64,000 nucleotides of DNA from a virus. The notes beneath the pieces are model-generated. The model saw only the letters and a list, made by a program, of their open reading frames with translations. It was not told where the DNA came from and searched no databases. A program made the translations under genes and the position numbers. Location: IMG/VR virus record IMGVR_UViG_3300046318_000491, positions 89,712 through 153,711 of that record; one strand, written 5' to 3'. This document shows positions 35,113 to 43,159 of the stretch, piece by piece; the first letter of the stretch is position 1, and the number at the start of each line of letters is the position of its first letter.

Positions 35113-36524
35113 CGGACTCTGAATGTCCCGCCACGGCCAGGAGAGCCCCTTCCGGTAGTAGGAAGACCGATTTTTCGGTCTCCCATGCTCTTTGCGCGGA
35201 TTTTTCCACCCGAAAAGCCCGGTGGTGGCTTAATTAGCAGTGCTGTAAGGCCATGAACAAGAGCATCAACGCGGTCAGGTGATTTACCCTCTCCAGGTAC
35301 CCAAGAAATCATCTGAGACTCTAAATCAGCCAAAAATCCAACGTGGTGAACGCGATTTTGCTCGTAAGCTAGGGTAATTGGCTCTGCTCGGAGTGCTTTT
35401 CCTTGCTTGGAGTGGACTTCAAGTACTTTAATTGTAGGGTCGATGGTGTTGATCGCGTTGCGTACAAGAGCACCGCCCTGATTAACTTCTGCAACAACGG
35501 GACAACCCCACTTTCGCGCCATTTGAACAACTTTATTGGCCCAAACGTCGGGCGAACCGTGTACTGAAGCGTCTTCAAGCACCCAGGCCTGTCGCTTATA
35601 TAGATCATGCTCTGCAGTAGACGCTACGACGACTATACCACACTCATCGCGAGGGTTTTCGGCAACAGATGGGTCAACACCGATACAGCGTAGAGGTGTA
35701 TTTAGTGGGTAGAAGCCCTCACGTCCAGATTCGATAGATTCTTCGGTCCAGAGAGCACCTTCCATGGCCTCAAGCATTTCACCATAAAGCTCCTGACGGG
35801 CAAGAGAGGTTCCCTGGTATACGCCAAGCATCGTGTCAAGGTACGCGCCGGCCAAGTTACCAGCGTTATCCATGGTAGAACCACGAGTAATTTTTACAAT
35901 GTCACCTTTTAGCGACTCTTCAATGAGCTTATACAGAAGCGGGGTACGCTTTGGCGTGGTAGTTACAAGAATCTGTGGGTTCATACCAAGACGAGTACCA
36001 ACGCGAAGGTTGTCGAACGCGGTCATGCCTGCAGCATCTGGAGTTTGACGCCAAGCTGCGATCTCATCGCCCCATGCGTGAGTAAACTGAGGACCACGGA
36101 GTGAGTCAGGTTCATCGGCGGTGAAAAGGGAAGCGGTGTTTCCATTAGGCCAAGTTAGACGACGCTTTGATGGCTCATAGAGTGGACGTTCAGATGGAGG
36201 AGTAACGTTTAGAACGCCAGACTCACCTTCAACGATAACGTCACGCACGTCTGCAGCGGTACGAGCAACGAGACCGAAGCGACGCTGACCAGTGTTAGTG
36301 TATTTGGCTTGCTCTCTCACCCATTCGGAGGCTAAGCGAGTCTTACCAAAACCACGACCTGCAAGTACAAGCCAAACGTTCCAATCGCCAGCGGGAGCTT
36401 GCTGCTCCGGACGACCCCAGACAGACCAGTCCCAAAGTAGGACCTCGGGATCCATGCCAGCTAAAGCTTCGGCTCTTTCGTCAGGAGGAAGCTCCGAGAG
36501 CTGCTCCATAATACTTTTACCCAT
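35109..36524 (-). CDS. terL: Terminase large subunit
   Basis: 471 aa. Walker A-like LAGRGFGKTRLASEW near residues 50-64, an acidic Walker B-like FTHAWGDEIAAW near 150, ATPase coupling TTTPKR near 190, and a nuclease domain beginning CIGVDPSVAE with further acidic residues downstream. These are the features of the phage DNA packaging motor that cuts concatemers and pumps DNA through the portal. It follows a strong terminator after KatG. A TAAGAT box preceded by GG lies just upstream but no -35 partner was found. The only TerS-like gene in the window is 23 kb away. Confidence 0.95.
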   Translation of the reverse strand: MGKSIMEQLSELPPDERAEALAGMDPEVLLWDWSVWGRPEQQAPAGDWNVWLVLAGRGFGKTRLASEWVREQAKYTNTGQRRFGLVARTAADVRDVIVEGESGVLNVTPPSERPLYEPSKRRLTWPNGNTASLFTADEPDSLRGPQFTHAWGDEIAAWRQTPDAAGMTAFDNLRVGTRLGMNPQILVTTTPKRTPLLYKLIEESLKGDIVKITRGSTMDNAGNLAGAYLDTMLGVYQGTSLARQELYGEMLEAMEGALWTEESIESGREGFYPLNTPLRCIGVDPSVAENPRDECGIVVVASTAEHDLYKRQAWVLEDASVHGSPDVWANKVVQMARKWGCPVVAEVNQGGALVRNAINTIDPTIKVLEVHSKQGKALRAEPITLAYEQNRVHHVGFLADLESQMISWVPGEGKSPDRVDALVHGLTALLIKPPPGFSGGKIRAKSMGDRKIGLPTTGRGSPGRGGTFRVR

Positions 36525-36543
36525 TGTTTTATCTTACCCTATA

Positions 36544-36575
36544 AGAAAACCCCCGCTTGCACGGGGGCTATCTTA
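36544..36575 (-). terminator. Terminator between katG and terL
   Basis: Minus-strand stem CCCCCG / CGGGGG with a short loop, then TTTTCTTATA. It lies 7-38 bp after the katG stop, so katG transcripts mostly end here and terL depends on read-through or its own weak start. Confidence 0.8.
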
Positions 36576-36581
36576 TTTGTT

Positions 36582-38789
36582 TTAGGAATCAAACCGATCC
36601 GCGGTCATAACCTTGATCCACACATCGAGGAAGCTGAGAACAAAGTCCTCGTTTGCATCATCCGAAGCAAAAACTTCAGCGATTGCACGTAGAACAGAGT
36701 TCGACGCGAAGACTAGGTCAGCGCGAGTTGCTGTCCACTTACGTTCGCCATTCTTGTAGGCGTGTGAACCGTAGATACCAGGCTGTCCAGCCTTAGGTGC
36801 CCAAGCGATGTCGTTGCTTAATAGATTGCGGAAGTACGAGTTGTCTAGAACTCCAGGGGTGTCGGTTAGAACACCGTGAGTTGAGTCACCATGGGTTACA
36901 CCTAGAACTCGAAGACCGCCAACAAGAACTGTCATCTCTGTAGGAGTCAATCCTAGTAGAGCCGCCTTCTCGATTAGTAGACGTTCTGCAACATCCTCGT
37001 TACCAGGTGCCCAGTTGCGGAAACCATCCGCGATTGGACGTAGGTGCTCGAATGATTCGATATCTGTCTGTTCCTGAAGAGCGTCTCCACGTTCAAATGA
37101 AAGCGTAAATGGCACGTGAACCGGAACTCCACCAAGCTTAGCTGCCTGACTTACTGCGTAGCTGCCAGCGTAGACAATGAGGTCTGCTAGAGAGATATCT
37201 CGAGCGCCACTTGCAACCGAGTTCAAAGTCATCTGAAGCGTGCGAAGTGTATTGAGGGTCTTCTCTAGCTTCTCTGGCTCGTTAACTTCCCAGCTACGCT
37301 GAGGCTCTAGTGCAATACGTGCACCGTTAGCTCCACCGCGCTTATCAGTGTTGCGGAAGGTTGAAGCAGATGCCCATGCAGTCTTAACTAGCTCGGGGAT
37401 TGTCAACCAACCATCGTGCAGGTGGGCAGCTAGAAGGTCATCAAGAACCGCCCAAGATTCCCAGGACATGTCTGTCTCTGACAATGGAATTGGATCCTGC
37501 CAGATTAGAACTTCTCCTGGAACTTCTGCACCGTGGTAGCGAGATATCGGTCCCATGTCACGGTGAGTCAGCTTGAACCATGCGCGTGCGAATACGTCTG
37601 AGAAGTAGTCGAAGTCCTCTAGGAACTTGCGTGAGATGCGGTCGTACTCTTCATCGCCAAAGCGTAGTGCTAGGTCGGTGGTGAGCATGCGGATCTCGAC
37701 GAAGTCGTCCTTATGGGCGTGAGGAGCTAGATGGATTTCATCAGCTACCGGACGCCACTGCTTAGCCCCTGCAGGAGATTCTTCAAGCTCCCACTTATCA
37801 TAGCCATAGACCATCTCTAGGTAGCTATTGTCCCACTTTGTCGGGGTTGGGGTCCAAGTAACTTCAAGTCCAGAAGAGATAGCGTCCTCTGAGTGACCCT
37901 TGCCCTGTGAGTTTGCCCAGCCGAAACCAGCCTGGTGCAAGTCTGCACCTTCTGGCTCCTTGCCAACCTGGTTCGCTGAACCTGCACCGTGAGTCTTACC
38001 GAAAGCGTGACCACCTGCAATAAGCGCCACGGTCTCTTCGTCGTTCATCGCCATGCGCTTGAAGGTCTCACGGATGTCAGCGGCAGCAGCCTTAAAGTCT
38101 GGGTTGCCGTCTGGGCCCTCTGGGTTCACATAGATAAGGCCCATCTGTACAGCTGCAAGAGGGTTCTCTAGAGTGCTAGCTTCGCGTGACTCGTCGTAAC
38201 GCTTGTTGGTTAGCCACTCGGTCTCTGAACCCCAATAAGTGTTATCTGGTTCCCAAACATCGGCACGTCCTCCGGCAAAACCGAAAGTCTTGAAGCCCAT
38301 GTCTTCGAGTGCAACGTTACCGGCAAGGATCATTAGGTCAGCCCAAGAGATCTTCTTGCCGTACTTCTGCTTGATTGGCCACATCAAACGACGCGCCTTA
38401 TCGAGGTTTACGTTGTCAGGCCAGCTGTTGAGAGGGGCAAAACGCTGGAGGCCCTGACCTGCACCACCGCGGCCATCTGAGGTGCGGTAGGTTCCGGCTG
38501 AGTGCCAAGCCATGCGAATAAATAGTGGGCCGTAGTGTCCGTAGTCTGCCGGCCACCAAGGCTGAGAGTCGTGCATTACTGCAACAATGTCTGCCTTAAC
38601 TGCATCTAGGTCTAGAGTCTTGAACTCTTCAACATAGTTGAAGCTCGGGTCCATGGGATTACTTAGCGGCGAGTTGTGTAGTAGTGAGCCAACACTTAGC
38701 TGGTTTGGCCACCACTTCTTTGCAGCGGTTTCTGGTGATGCGCTTGCCGTCAACCCGTGCGGGATTGGGCACTTTACGTCTTCTGTCAT
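36582..38789 (-). CDS. katG: Catalase-peroxidase KatG
   Basis: 735 aa, full length for bacterial KatG (about 720-740). Both halves of the duplicated peroxidase fold are present. Distal haem pocket R92, W95, H96 ([13 protein letters not shown]); proximal haem ligand H261 ([10 protein letters not shown]); and the residues of the Met-Tyr-Trp cofactor needed for catalase activity (W95, Y220 in [12 protein letters not shown]246 in KRMAMND). It should therefore degrade H2O2 and act as peroxidase in the cytoplasm. Its ATG overlaps the TAA of the upstream 70-aa phage gene, and a terminator separates it from terL, so it is embedded in the late operon rather than a stray host fragment. Reading frame is intact and residues conserved, suggesting selection. 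Confidence 0.97.
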   Translation of the reverse strand: MTEDVKCPIPHGLTASASPETAAKKWWPNQLSVGSLLHNSPLSNPMDPSFNYVEEFKTLDLDAVKADIVAVMHDSQPWWPADYGHYGPLFIRMAWHSAGTYRTSDGRGGAGQGLQRFAPLNSWPDNVNLDKARRLMWPIKQKYGKKISWADLMILAGNVALEDMGFKTFGFAGGRADVWEPDNTYWGSETEWLTNKRYDESREASTLENPLAAVQMGLIYVNPEGPDGNPDFKAAAADIRETFKRMAMNDEETVALIAGGHAFGKTHGAGSANQVGKEPEGADLHQAGFGWANSQGKGHSEDAISSGLEVTWTPTPTKWDNSYLEMVYGYDKWELEESPAGAKQWRPVADEIHLAPHAHKDDFVEIRMLTTDLALRFGDEEYDRISRKFLEDFDYFSDVFARAWFKLTHRDMGPISRYHGAEVPGEVLIWQDPIPLSETDMSWESWAVLDDLLAAHLHDGWLTIPELVKTAWASASTFRNTDKRGGANGARIALEPQRSWEVNEPEKLEKTLNTLRTLQMTLNSVASGARDISLADLIVYAGSYAVSQAAKLGGVPVHVPFTLSFERGDALQEQTDIESFEHLRPIADGFRNWAPGNEDVAERLLIEKAALLGLTPTEMTVLVGGLRVLGVTHGDSTHGVLTDTPGVLDNSYFRNLLSNDIAWAPKAGQPGIYGSHAYKNGERKWTATRADLVFASNSVLRAIAEVFASDDANEDFVLSFLDVWIKVMTADRFDS

Positions 38790-39001
38790 TATGCTCCTAG
38801 TATAAGAACTACTGCGTCAGCAATTAGTTCGGCTTGCTTGATCTGCTTCTCTTCTTCTGAAACGTACCAACCGCCAACAACAGTCGGGGTAATGTCGGTA
38901 TAGGTGCCATCAGTTTTAGCTTTTGTGATAGACGCCACTAGGAAAGCAAATTTTGCTTCCTGTAGGTCTAGATCATATAAATCAAGTAGATTTTTCGACA
39001 T
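38789..39001 (-). CDS. Small hypothetical protein, coupled to katG
   Basis: 70 aa behind a strong GGAGGGG ribosome site. Helical, with [21 protein letters not shown] and a Lys/Glu-rich C-terminal helix. Its TAA overlaps the katG ATG, so katG translation is coupled to it. Not recognised. Confidence 0.65.
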   Translation of the reverse strand: MSKNLLDLYDLDLQEAKFAFLVASITKAKTDGTYTDITPTVVGGWYVSEEEKQIKQAELIADAVVLILGA

Positions 39002-39003
39002 TT

Positions 39004-39387
39004 TTATTCCCCTCCTTCGATCTGGTTTGCAGCTTCAGTAGCAGCTAGAGCAGCGGCATCCTGAGCCTTGTTTGCAAGAACGGATTCGGTGATGTCGTTC
39101 CAGCCGTTTTCCTGATCCCTAGGGCCAAAGAATGTTTCTAAGGTAGTTAGCAAAATGCCCTGAGCCTCGTCGCGAGAGGCTTCATCGTTTGCCTGAACCT
39201 CGGCACGAAGTTCCTTATGCTCTTCAAAGATATCAATGAAGGCTACTGCTCCTGAAGAAAAGTGGACGCTATTACCGGCAACAGAACCAACACCTGCTTC
39301 TTTAAGATTTGTAAGGATTTTGATCTTTGACTTCTCTAGGTCAAGTTCGGTGTTGACGCCAAGGATGCTGTATAGGTTGAAGCTCAT
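39004..39387 (-). CDS. Hypothetical acidic protein
   Basis: 127 aa, Glu/Ala-rich and helical, beginning MSFNLYSILGVNTELDLEKSKIKIL. It starts 2 bp after the preceding stop and ends 2 bp before the next start, part of the same tightly packed block ahead of katG. No motif recognised. Confidence 0.65.
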   Translation of the reverse strand: MSFNLYSILGVNTELDLEKSKIKILTNLKEAGVGSVAGNSVHFSSGAVAFIDIFEEHKELRAEVQANDEASRDEAQGILLTTLETFFGPRDQENGWNDITESVLANKAQDAAALAATEAANQIEGGE

Positions 39388-39389
39388 TA

Positions 39390-39893
39390 TTAACTCGATT
39401 CTGTGTAGCGAAGACGCTCGGCAGGGATGAGCCCTGCGTTAGCAAACTTCTTTAGGTGGTAGTTGGCATTTGATCGTGACCAGTTCATGTAGGACATCAG
39501 GACCTTACGAGGTGACCCGTCACAGGCAAACTCTGCGTAGTAGTACTGCGCAAGAGTGGTGGTGTCTTTCAGGGACAAAGTATCTAACTTAGCTCCTAGA
39601 AAATGGTTGTAACTGTAAACAAGATCCCGCATAACTTCGGGGATACGCAACTTAGTAAGCGCATAGGTTGTGATCTTCTCTGGCTTAGTTGCTTCGATTA
39701 GGCTCATTGAATCAAGCTTTAGTCGGTTACCGTCAAATACGAATGTGTATTCAGCGCGGAAGCCTAGAGCTGGGTACTCGATTAGTCGAGTTGTCATTTC
39801 TGGCAGTGAGAGCTGATTTCCATCGCTATCAACTGGCCCAAACTTAATTAGCTTGCCATCAGTCTTACTAGATGCCTTACCTAGATTAATCAT
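39390..39893 (-). CDS. Putative HTH protein of actinobacterial type
   Basis: 167 aa. The C-terminal 60 residues (TTTLAQYYYAEFACDGSPRK ... NWSRSNANYHLKKFANAGLIPAER) have the layout of the small actinobacterial HTH domain in which a helix pair is followed by S-R-x-x-x-x-x-x-L-K-x-A-x-x-x-G-L-I. The N-terminal half is beta-rich and unrecognised. It overlaps the upstream HTH gene by one base and may act with it as a regulator or small-terminase-like DNA binder. Confidence 0.6.
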   Translation of the reverse strand: MINLGKASSKTDGKLIKFGPVDSDGNQLSLPEMTTRLIEYPALGFRAEYTFVFDGNRLKLDSMSLIEATKPEKITTYALTKLRIPEVMRDLVYSYNHFLGAKLDTLSLKDTTTLAQYYYAEFACDGSPRKVLMSYMNWSRSNANYHLKKFANAGLIPAERLRYTESS

Positions 39894-40444
39894 TACTTAA
39901 CTCGATTCTCTTGAACGATCGGGGTGTAAACCTTAGAGGTTGCGGTTACCGGCTTCTTGTAGCCATAGCGTACAAGGCGGAAACGGAGTGCACCGTGAGT
40001 TACGCCGAGACGCTTTGCCAAACGGTAGAGGGTTACGCCCTCAACAGTGTGAGCGTAGTTGAGCAGCTTGGTATACTCTTCTGCTTCCTCACGGTACTTC
40101 TTGCCGTTAGAGCGGACCTGCTGAGCGTATGGCTGCAATTCAAGCAGACGTGCAAGGGTAGCTGGGGTTGGCTCTACGTAAACTGGCTTTGGTCGCTCCG
40201 GCTTTAGTGGCGGAGTCGGGATAGAGATGTTTAGCTCACGTTCTTCTGACGGAGTTTTAGAAATCTGTCGTACTCGTTCGCGAGTTAGGCTGGACGCATT
40301 TGCGATTGCTTCGAGAGTCCAGTCATTTGCGCGTAGTTCGCGGATTAGTTGATTACGGTCCTCGTCATTGATGAGAGTACCAAAAGTATCTTTAATATCT
40401 GCAGGTAGCTGCTGATTCTTTTTAACATAAACGCTATCTGTCAT
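39893..40444 (-). CDS. Two-HTH DNA-binding protein (sigma region 4-like plus second HTH)
   Basis: 183 aa. The N-terminal HTH, WTLEAIANASSLTRERVRQI at about 41-60, carries the LTRERVRQI motif of sigma70 region 4.2. A Pro-rich linker follows, then a second HTH at about 138-160 (TLYRLAKRLGVTHGALRFRL). It is the first gene after the best promoter in the window (40472-40500) and heads the katG/terL/head operon. A late-gene regulator or a small-terminase-like DNA binder both fit; there is no sigma region 2, so it is not a full sigma factor. Confidence 0.7.
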   Translation of the reverse strand: MTDSVYVKKNQQLPADIKDTFGTLINDEDRNQLIRELRANDWTLEAIANASSLTRERVRQISKTPSEERELNISIPTPPLKPERPKPVYVEPTPATLARLLELQPYAQQVRSNGKKYREEAEEYTKLLNYAHTVEGVTLYRLAKRLGVTHGALRFRLVRYGYKKPVTATSKVYTPIVQENRVK

Positions 40445-40471
40445 GGCGTTCCTTTCGTCTTTGTGTAAATC

Positions 40472-40500
40472 ACTGTACTAGGTTAGCTTTTCGCTGTCAA
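40472..40500 (-). promoter_or_regulatory. Promoter of the late operon
   Basis: Minus strand TTGACA, 17-bp spacer, TACAGT, about 28 bp before the ATG at 40444, followed by an AAAGGA ribosome site. Near-consensus sigma70/SigA type. Confidence 0.85.
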
Positions 40501-40507
40501 ATATTTT

Positions 40508-40777
40508 TTAAAACTTTCTTGGACGGCCTTCAGCAAGATCGATAGGGACCTCGATCATTTCAACAATGTAGTACTCTCCGTCGGTATAGCTAGAGATTTC
40601 AACGTCAACAACATTGATCACTGACTCGACGACTGAAACCATCTGCTTAACTTCTTGAACGTTGGAGGCGATAGGGCAGTCAATGAGGACCACGCAGTCT
40701 GCCATTTCGAAAAGTCCGCTAGTGGGAAGGGCGTCTCTTAATTCGTCCGCGTTACTTACGAGAAGCTTTACGGTCAT
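40508..40777 (-). CDS. Hypothetical protein
   Basis: 89 aa from ATG at 40777 (MTVKLLVSN), chosen because GGAG lies six bases upstream; a start four codons earlier is possible. Mixed alpha/beta: ADCVVLIDCPIASNVQEVKQMVSVVESVINVV in its middle. Overlaps the small membrane protein gene upstream. Not recognised. Confidence 0.6.
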   Translation of the reverse strand: MTVKLLVSNADELRDALPTSGLFEMADCVVLIDCPIASNVQEVKQMVSVVESVINVVDVEISSYTDGEYYIVEMIEVPIDLAEGRPRKF

Positions 40778-40931
40778 ACTCATCTCCATCGTCTAATAGG
40801 TCACTGTTCAGATCCGATTCGTTTCCGAACACGGCCACAACGATACCAAAGAACAATACCAATAGCAAGCCAACAAACGCAACTATACACATGATGATCA
40901 GTAAAACGGAGGAGATGGTAGGGACGTTCAT
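40752..40931 (-). CDS. Small single-pass membrane protein
   Basis: 59 aa: short polar N-terminus, one strong hydrophobic segment (about residues 9-34, VLLIIMCIVAFVGLLLVLFF), then an acidic cytoplasmic-type tail ending in Arg/Lys. It overlaps the next gene by 26 bp and lies just after the gene ending at 40935. It could be a holin-like or membrane accessory protein; no lysis context is visible. Confidence 0.5.
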   Translation of the reverse strand: MNVPTISSVLLIIMCIVAFVGLLLVLFFGIVVAVFGNESDLNSDLLDDGDEYDRKASRK

Positions 40932-40934
40932 TAT

Positions 40935-41198
40935 TTATCGCTTCCCGTGGCGACGGCCGTAGCCGTGGGTTGGAGGGTAGATGGCACCTAGAAGTGGCTC
41001 TATGTCGTGATCGTGACCGCAGTCGGCGTGGTGCTTATCGTGGTGGTGTGCAAACTTGGCATCTCGGCGAGCTTTGTGCTCTTCTTCGTGTTGCTTGATT
41101 TGCTTGCTGACTTTGTCAGTGTAGTAGAGCAAGAATAGACCGACGCAGCCATAAATAAGCGCAATTATGGCGAAAATAGTTTCTTGTAGAGTGATCAT
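40935..41198 (-). CDS. Membrane protein with His-rich tail
   Basis: 87 aa: one transmembrane helix at about 5-27, then a charged helix (QIKQHEEEHKARRDAKF), then HHHDKHHADCGHDHDIE, a His/Asp/Cys-rich stretch likely to bind metal. The start is ATG at 41198 with AAGG seven bases upstream. Not recognised; a metal-handling or membrane-signalling role is only suggested by composition. Confidence 0.65.
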   Translation of the reverse strand: MITLQETIFAIIALIYGCVGLFLLYYTDKVSKQIKQHEEEHKARRDAKFAHHHDKHHADCGHDHDIEPLLGAIYPPTHGYGRRHGKR

Positions 41199-41199
41199 G

Positions 41200-41227
41200 A
41201 TTCTACCTTAGCATACAAAGAAGTCAA
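41200..41227 (-). promoter_or_regulatory. Promoter-like sequence abutting the 41198 start
   Basis: TTGACT, 16 bp, TAGAAT on the minus strand. The -10 ends one base before the ATG, so a transcript from here would start inside the gene. It may be a chance match or serve downstream genes. Confidence 0.35.
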
Positions 41228-41316
41228 GTGGTGCATCGACATAGTTGGACGAATTTTTCAAAAATTTGTGGAGGCCGATTTTAAAAAAGGGGGGTCTTCA
41301 GGATGGGAGGAATTTG

Positions 41317-41344
41317 TTGTATTTGCAAACGGATATGGTATAGT
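41317..41344 (+). promoter_or_regulatory. Plus-strand promoter in gene-less region
   Basis: TTGTAT, 16 bp, TATAGT with the same GG directly before the -10 as the phage's minus-strand early promoters. It is the only convincing plus-strand promoter seen, and no credible plus-strand gene follows. Confidence 0.6.
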
Positions 41345-41712
41345 AGGCGTCTACTGCTTTTGGCGTGTGAGTGGGTAGCAGCTATATATCGACCTCTTCG
41401 AAAACGTTTCCTGATTTCGGTCTGAGAGTTGGTCGAATCTTCCTACGAAATCCGTGACGGACTGCCTTGGGTCTTGCCTCTCTTCTCTACCAGCCAGTTC
41501 CCCCCCTCAGCCCTCCAATACAAACATCTGATTACACATCAAAGATTACGACAGCCCTCGACTCCTCTGCTCATGACTTCAAACAAGTAGTCATCTACTT
41601 CATCACAAGTGCTATGCCACTAACATCTAACGAGCATAGAACAACATTCATTCAAAGTAACCCGGATCGAAATCTTCTCAAGAAACTTTCAATGAATGTC
41701 ATCTAACAACGA

Positions 41713-41729
41713 CAGAAAAAATAAATACC
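41713..41729 (-). repeat. 17-bp early repeat, copy 1 (orphan)
   Basis: GGTATTTATTTTTTCTG on the minus strand. Unlike the other 14 copies, no promoter or gene follows on the minus strand. Confidence 0.85.
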
Positions 41730-41884
41730 TACACCACCCGACCAAATCTCTGACGACATCAAACATCTACACGACTAGCAAGGCTATGCTCATCATTTCC
41801 ACAAGAACTGGGAACAATGCCCATGCTCTCTCTGCTCTGCTCACATACGCCCGCCTAAGCCCGCTACGCTTATGCTCTTATTTA

Positions 41885-41905
41885 TTCAATGAATAGGGGG
41901 TTGAA
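41885..41905 (-). other. Hairpin with C-rich loop in gene-less region
   Basis: Minus strand TTCAA / TTGAA, 11-nt loop CCCCCTATTCA. An alternative pairing TATTCA/TGAATA competes with it. Weak, but the C-run in a loop recalls the 44.4 and 46.6 kb elements. Confidence 0.35.
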
Positions 41906-42040
41906 CTGCTATGACTGACCAGCCTGAACTCTCTAGGACTACCCAACGGCAAGCACATACGAGCCAGCAAAGCCCGTGTTAGTCCACGCACGCCCGTGTA
42001 GTCCTAACTCCTCTACAACGCCCACACAAGGCTTACGGCA

Positions 42041-42080
42041 GGCAAAAGAAAACCCCCACCAGCGAACTGGCAGGGGCTTT
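42041..42080 (-). terminator. Terminator of the last early unit
   Basis: Minus strand GCCCCTGCCAG-TTCG-CTGGTGGGGG followed by TTTTCTTTT, right after the 42092 stop. It ends early-region transcription before the gene-less gap. Confidence 0.85.
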
Positions 42081-42091
42081 CGTTTGAACTG

Positions 42092-42253
42092 TTAGAAGGT
42101 GCGGAAGGTGAAGGTGCGACCGTCTGTCATTAGAGACTTAGTTGCCTCGATGATTTCAATGGCACGCTTGACTGAGTTAGCCTCATAGGTTGGCTGTGAA
42201 GATAGGGTTCCGTCTGCTTCGTAAACGGTGATTTCGATTCCAGTGAAACGCAT
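42092..42253 (-). CDS. Small hypothetical protein
   Basis: 53 aa from ATG at 42253, with AGAAGGA nine bases upstream. It reads MRFTGIEITVYEADGTL, a beta hairpin, then VKRAIEIIEATKSLM, a helix. This strand-strand-helix plan also appears in the 43160-43330 product, and both may belong to one small actinophage family. Own promoter, repeat and terminator. Confidence 0.7.
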   Translation of the reverse strand: MRFTGIEITVYEADGTLSSQPTYEANSVKRAIEIIEATKSLMTDGRTFTFRTF

Positions 42254-42306
42254 TTTGTTTTTCCTTCTGTAGCCCTCCACCCCCTTGGCTTCCTGACTAC
42301 ATAAGT

Positions 42307-42336
42307 AGTCTATCACACCAATACCAAAAAACGCAA
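42307..42336 (-). promoter_or_regulatory. Early promoter (42253 gene)
   Basis: TTGCGT, 18 bp, TAGACT on the minus strand, 38 bp downstream of a 17-bp repeat copy. Confidence 0.75.
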
Positions 42337-42374
42337 ATCAAATCCCGTGCCTCACCCCCGTGTCTGACTTTCGA

Positions 42375-42391
42375 CAGAAAAAATAAATACC
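42375..42391 (-). repeat. 17-bp early repeat, copy 2
   Basis: Exact GGTATTTATTTTTTCTG on the minus strand, between the upstream unit's terminator and the promoter at 42307. Confidence 0.95.
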
Positions 42392-42421
42392 CCTCGGCGA
42401 GCGCGAAATCCGAACGGCAAA

Positions 42422-42450
42422 AGAAAAAACCCCCGCCGAAGCGAGGGTCT
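42422..42450 (-). terminator. Early-unit terminator
   Basis: Minus strand CCCTCGC-TTCG-GCGGGGG then TTTTTTCTTTT, after the small membrane protein gene. Confidence 0.85.
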
Positions 42451-42463
42451 TTCAGAAATCTAT

Positions 42464-42634
42464 TTAGGAATGGTCTAACTTCCAACCAAGCCAAGTGAAG
42501 CCAACGGCGAGCGCAAACAATAGAAACTCCACAATGGCGGGCGCACCGCCTACGGCATAGCCGAACAGCCAGACAAATCCCAAGCCTACGGCAAGCCCAT
42601 AGGCGACCACAGCGAACTCTCGGTAGGCTTTCAC
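42464..42634 (-). CDS. Small two-helix membrane protein
   Basis: 56 aa from a GTG that overlaps the upstream TGA (GTGA). Two hydrophobic helices: about 7-26 (FAVVAYGLAVGLGFVWLFGY) and about 34-52. Third gene of a three-gene unit. Could be holin-like by size; no other support. Confidence 0.6.
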   Translation of the reverse strand: MKAYREFAVVAYGLAVGLGFVWLFGYAVGGAPAIVEFLLFALAVGFTWLGWKLDHS

Positions 42635-42753
42635 TTCTCCGACCGCCTACGAGCCAGATACGCCTCATGCTGGGCATGGCGGAAAGTGTAGAACGCTTTA
42701 TCGCTCAACCACGCCCAAAGGCGATAGACAGCCGTGTGATAAGTCTTACGCAT
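42631..42753 (-). CDS. Small basic protein
   Basis: 40 aa, rich in Arg, His, Tyr and Trp (TAVYRLWAWLSDKAFYTFRH). Its ATG overlaps the upstream TAA (TAATG) and its stop overlaps the next GTG, so the three genes are translated as a chain. Not recognised. Confidence 0.55.
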   Translation of the reverse strand: MRKTYHTAVYRLWAWLSDKAFYTFRHAQHEAYLARRRSEK

Positions 42754-42947
42754 TATGAACCTGCCTTTGCTTGACGCTTTGCCTGACCTGCCAACTTACG
42801 CTTTACATAGCGACTGACTTCGACCTCAACTGGCTTAGGCTTACGGCACTCGCCACAAACCTGCTTTGATGAGTAGTAGTAGCCAACCTCTGTGTGAAAC
42901 TGTTCACCGCAGTTGTAGCAGTGAAGCCAAACCTTGTTGCCTGACAT
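42753..42947 (-). CDS. Zinc-ribbon protein
   Basis: 64 aa. CYNC near the N-terminus and CGEC about 22 residues later form a two-knuckle zinc ribbon, followed by a very basic tail (VKRKLAGQAKRQAKAGS) likely to contact nucleic acid. AAGGGG lies five bases before the ATG. First gene of its unit. Function unknown; an RNA polymerase- or ribosome-binding modulator is one option. Confidence 0.7.
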   Translation of the reverse strand: MSGNKVWLHCYNCGEQFHTEVGYYYSSKQVCGECRKPKPVEVEVSRYVKRKLAGQAKRQAKAGS

Positions 42948-42986
42948 CTGAACCCCTTACCCCAATCCCTCTGACTGGATACTCCC

Positions 42987-43016
42987 AGTCTACTCTAACC
43001 CTCTGACAAAACGCAA
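42987..43016 (-). promoter_or_regulatory. Early promoter (42947 operon)
   Basis: TTGCGT, 18 bp, TAGACT on the minus strand; repeat copy 46 bp upstream of the -35. Confidence 0.75.
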
Positions 43017-43062
43017 CACCTCTCCGCGTGTGTCGCCGTGCCCCCGCCCGTGCCAACGCTGA

Positions 43063-43079
43063 CAGAAAAAATAAATACC
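43063..43079 (-). repeat. 17-bp early repeat, copy 3
   Basis: Exact GGTATTTATTTTTTCTG on the minus strand. Confidence 0.95.
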
Positions 43080-43114
43080 GCACGCCAGCGAAAAAATCGC
43101 CAGCCAGCGAGCAA

Positions 43115-43146
43115 AGAAAAAACCCCCTGCCTCTCGGCAAGGGGTT
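43115..43146 (-). terminator. Early-unit terminator
   Basis: Minus strand CCCCTTGCC-GAGA-GGCAGGGGG then TTTTTTC, just after the 43160 stop. Confidence 0.85.
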
Positions 43147-43159
43147 AGTTCGTTTACTT

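Larger units (their letters stand above)
41228..42040. other. Gene-less region between early and late blocks
   Basis: About 0.8 kb without a credible gene on either strand. It holds a plus-strand promoter (41317-41344), small stems such as GATTTCG/CGAAATC, the only copy of the 17-bp early repeat lacking a downstream promoter and gene (41713-41729), a C-rich-loop hairpin (41885-41905), a 9-bp inverted repeat TAGGACTAC / GTAGTCCTA (41934-41942 with 41998-42006), and a direct repeat GCCCGTGTTAGTCC / GCCCGTGTAGTCC (41972, 41992). It most likely specifies non-coding RNA or a replication or packaging signal. Confidence 0.6.

Noticed and set aside
36582-38789. katG as host contamination or chimeric assembly
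   Set aside because: Its start overlaps a phage gene's stop and both flanks continue one phage operon in the same orientation.
41467-41706. 79-aa plus-strand frame after the plus promoter
   Set aside because: Only a TTG start, no ribosome site, Ser/Thr/Pro-rich without pattern. Kept as non-coding.
41696-41896. 66-aa plus-strand frame
   Set aside because: Reads through the 17-bp repeat and has no ribosome site or recognisable sequence.
42297-42677. 126-aa minus-strand frame full of Arg and Cys
   Set aside because: It runs through a terminator, a 17-bp repeat and a promoter, and overlaps two better small genes with coupled starts.
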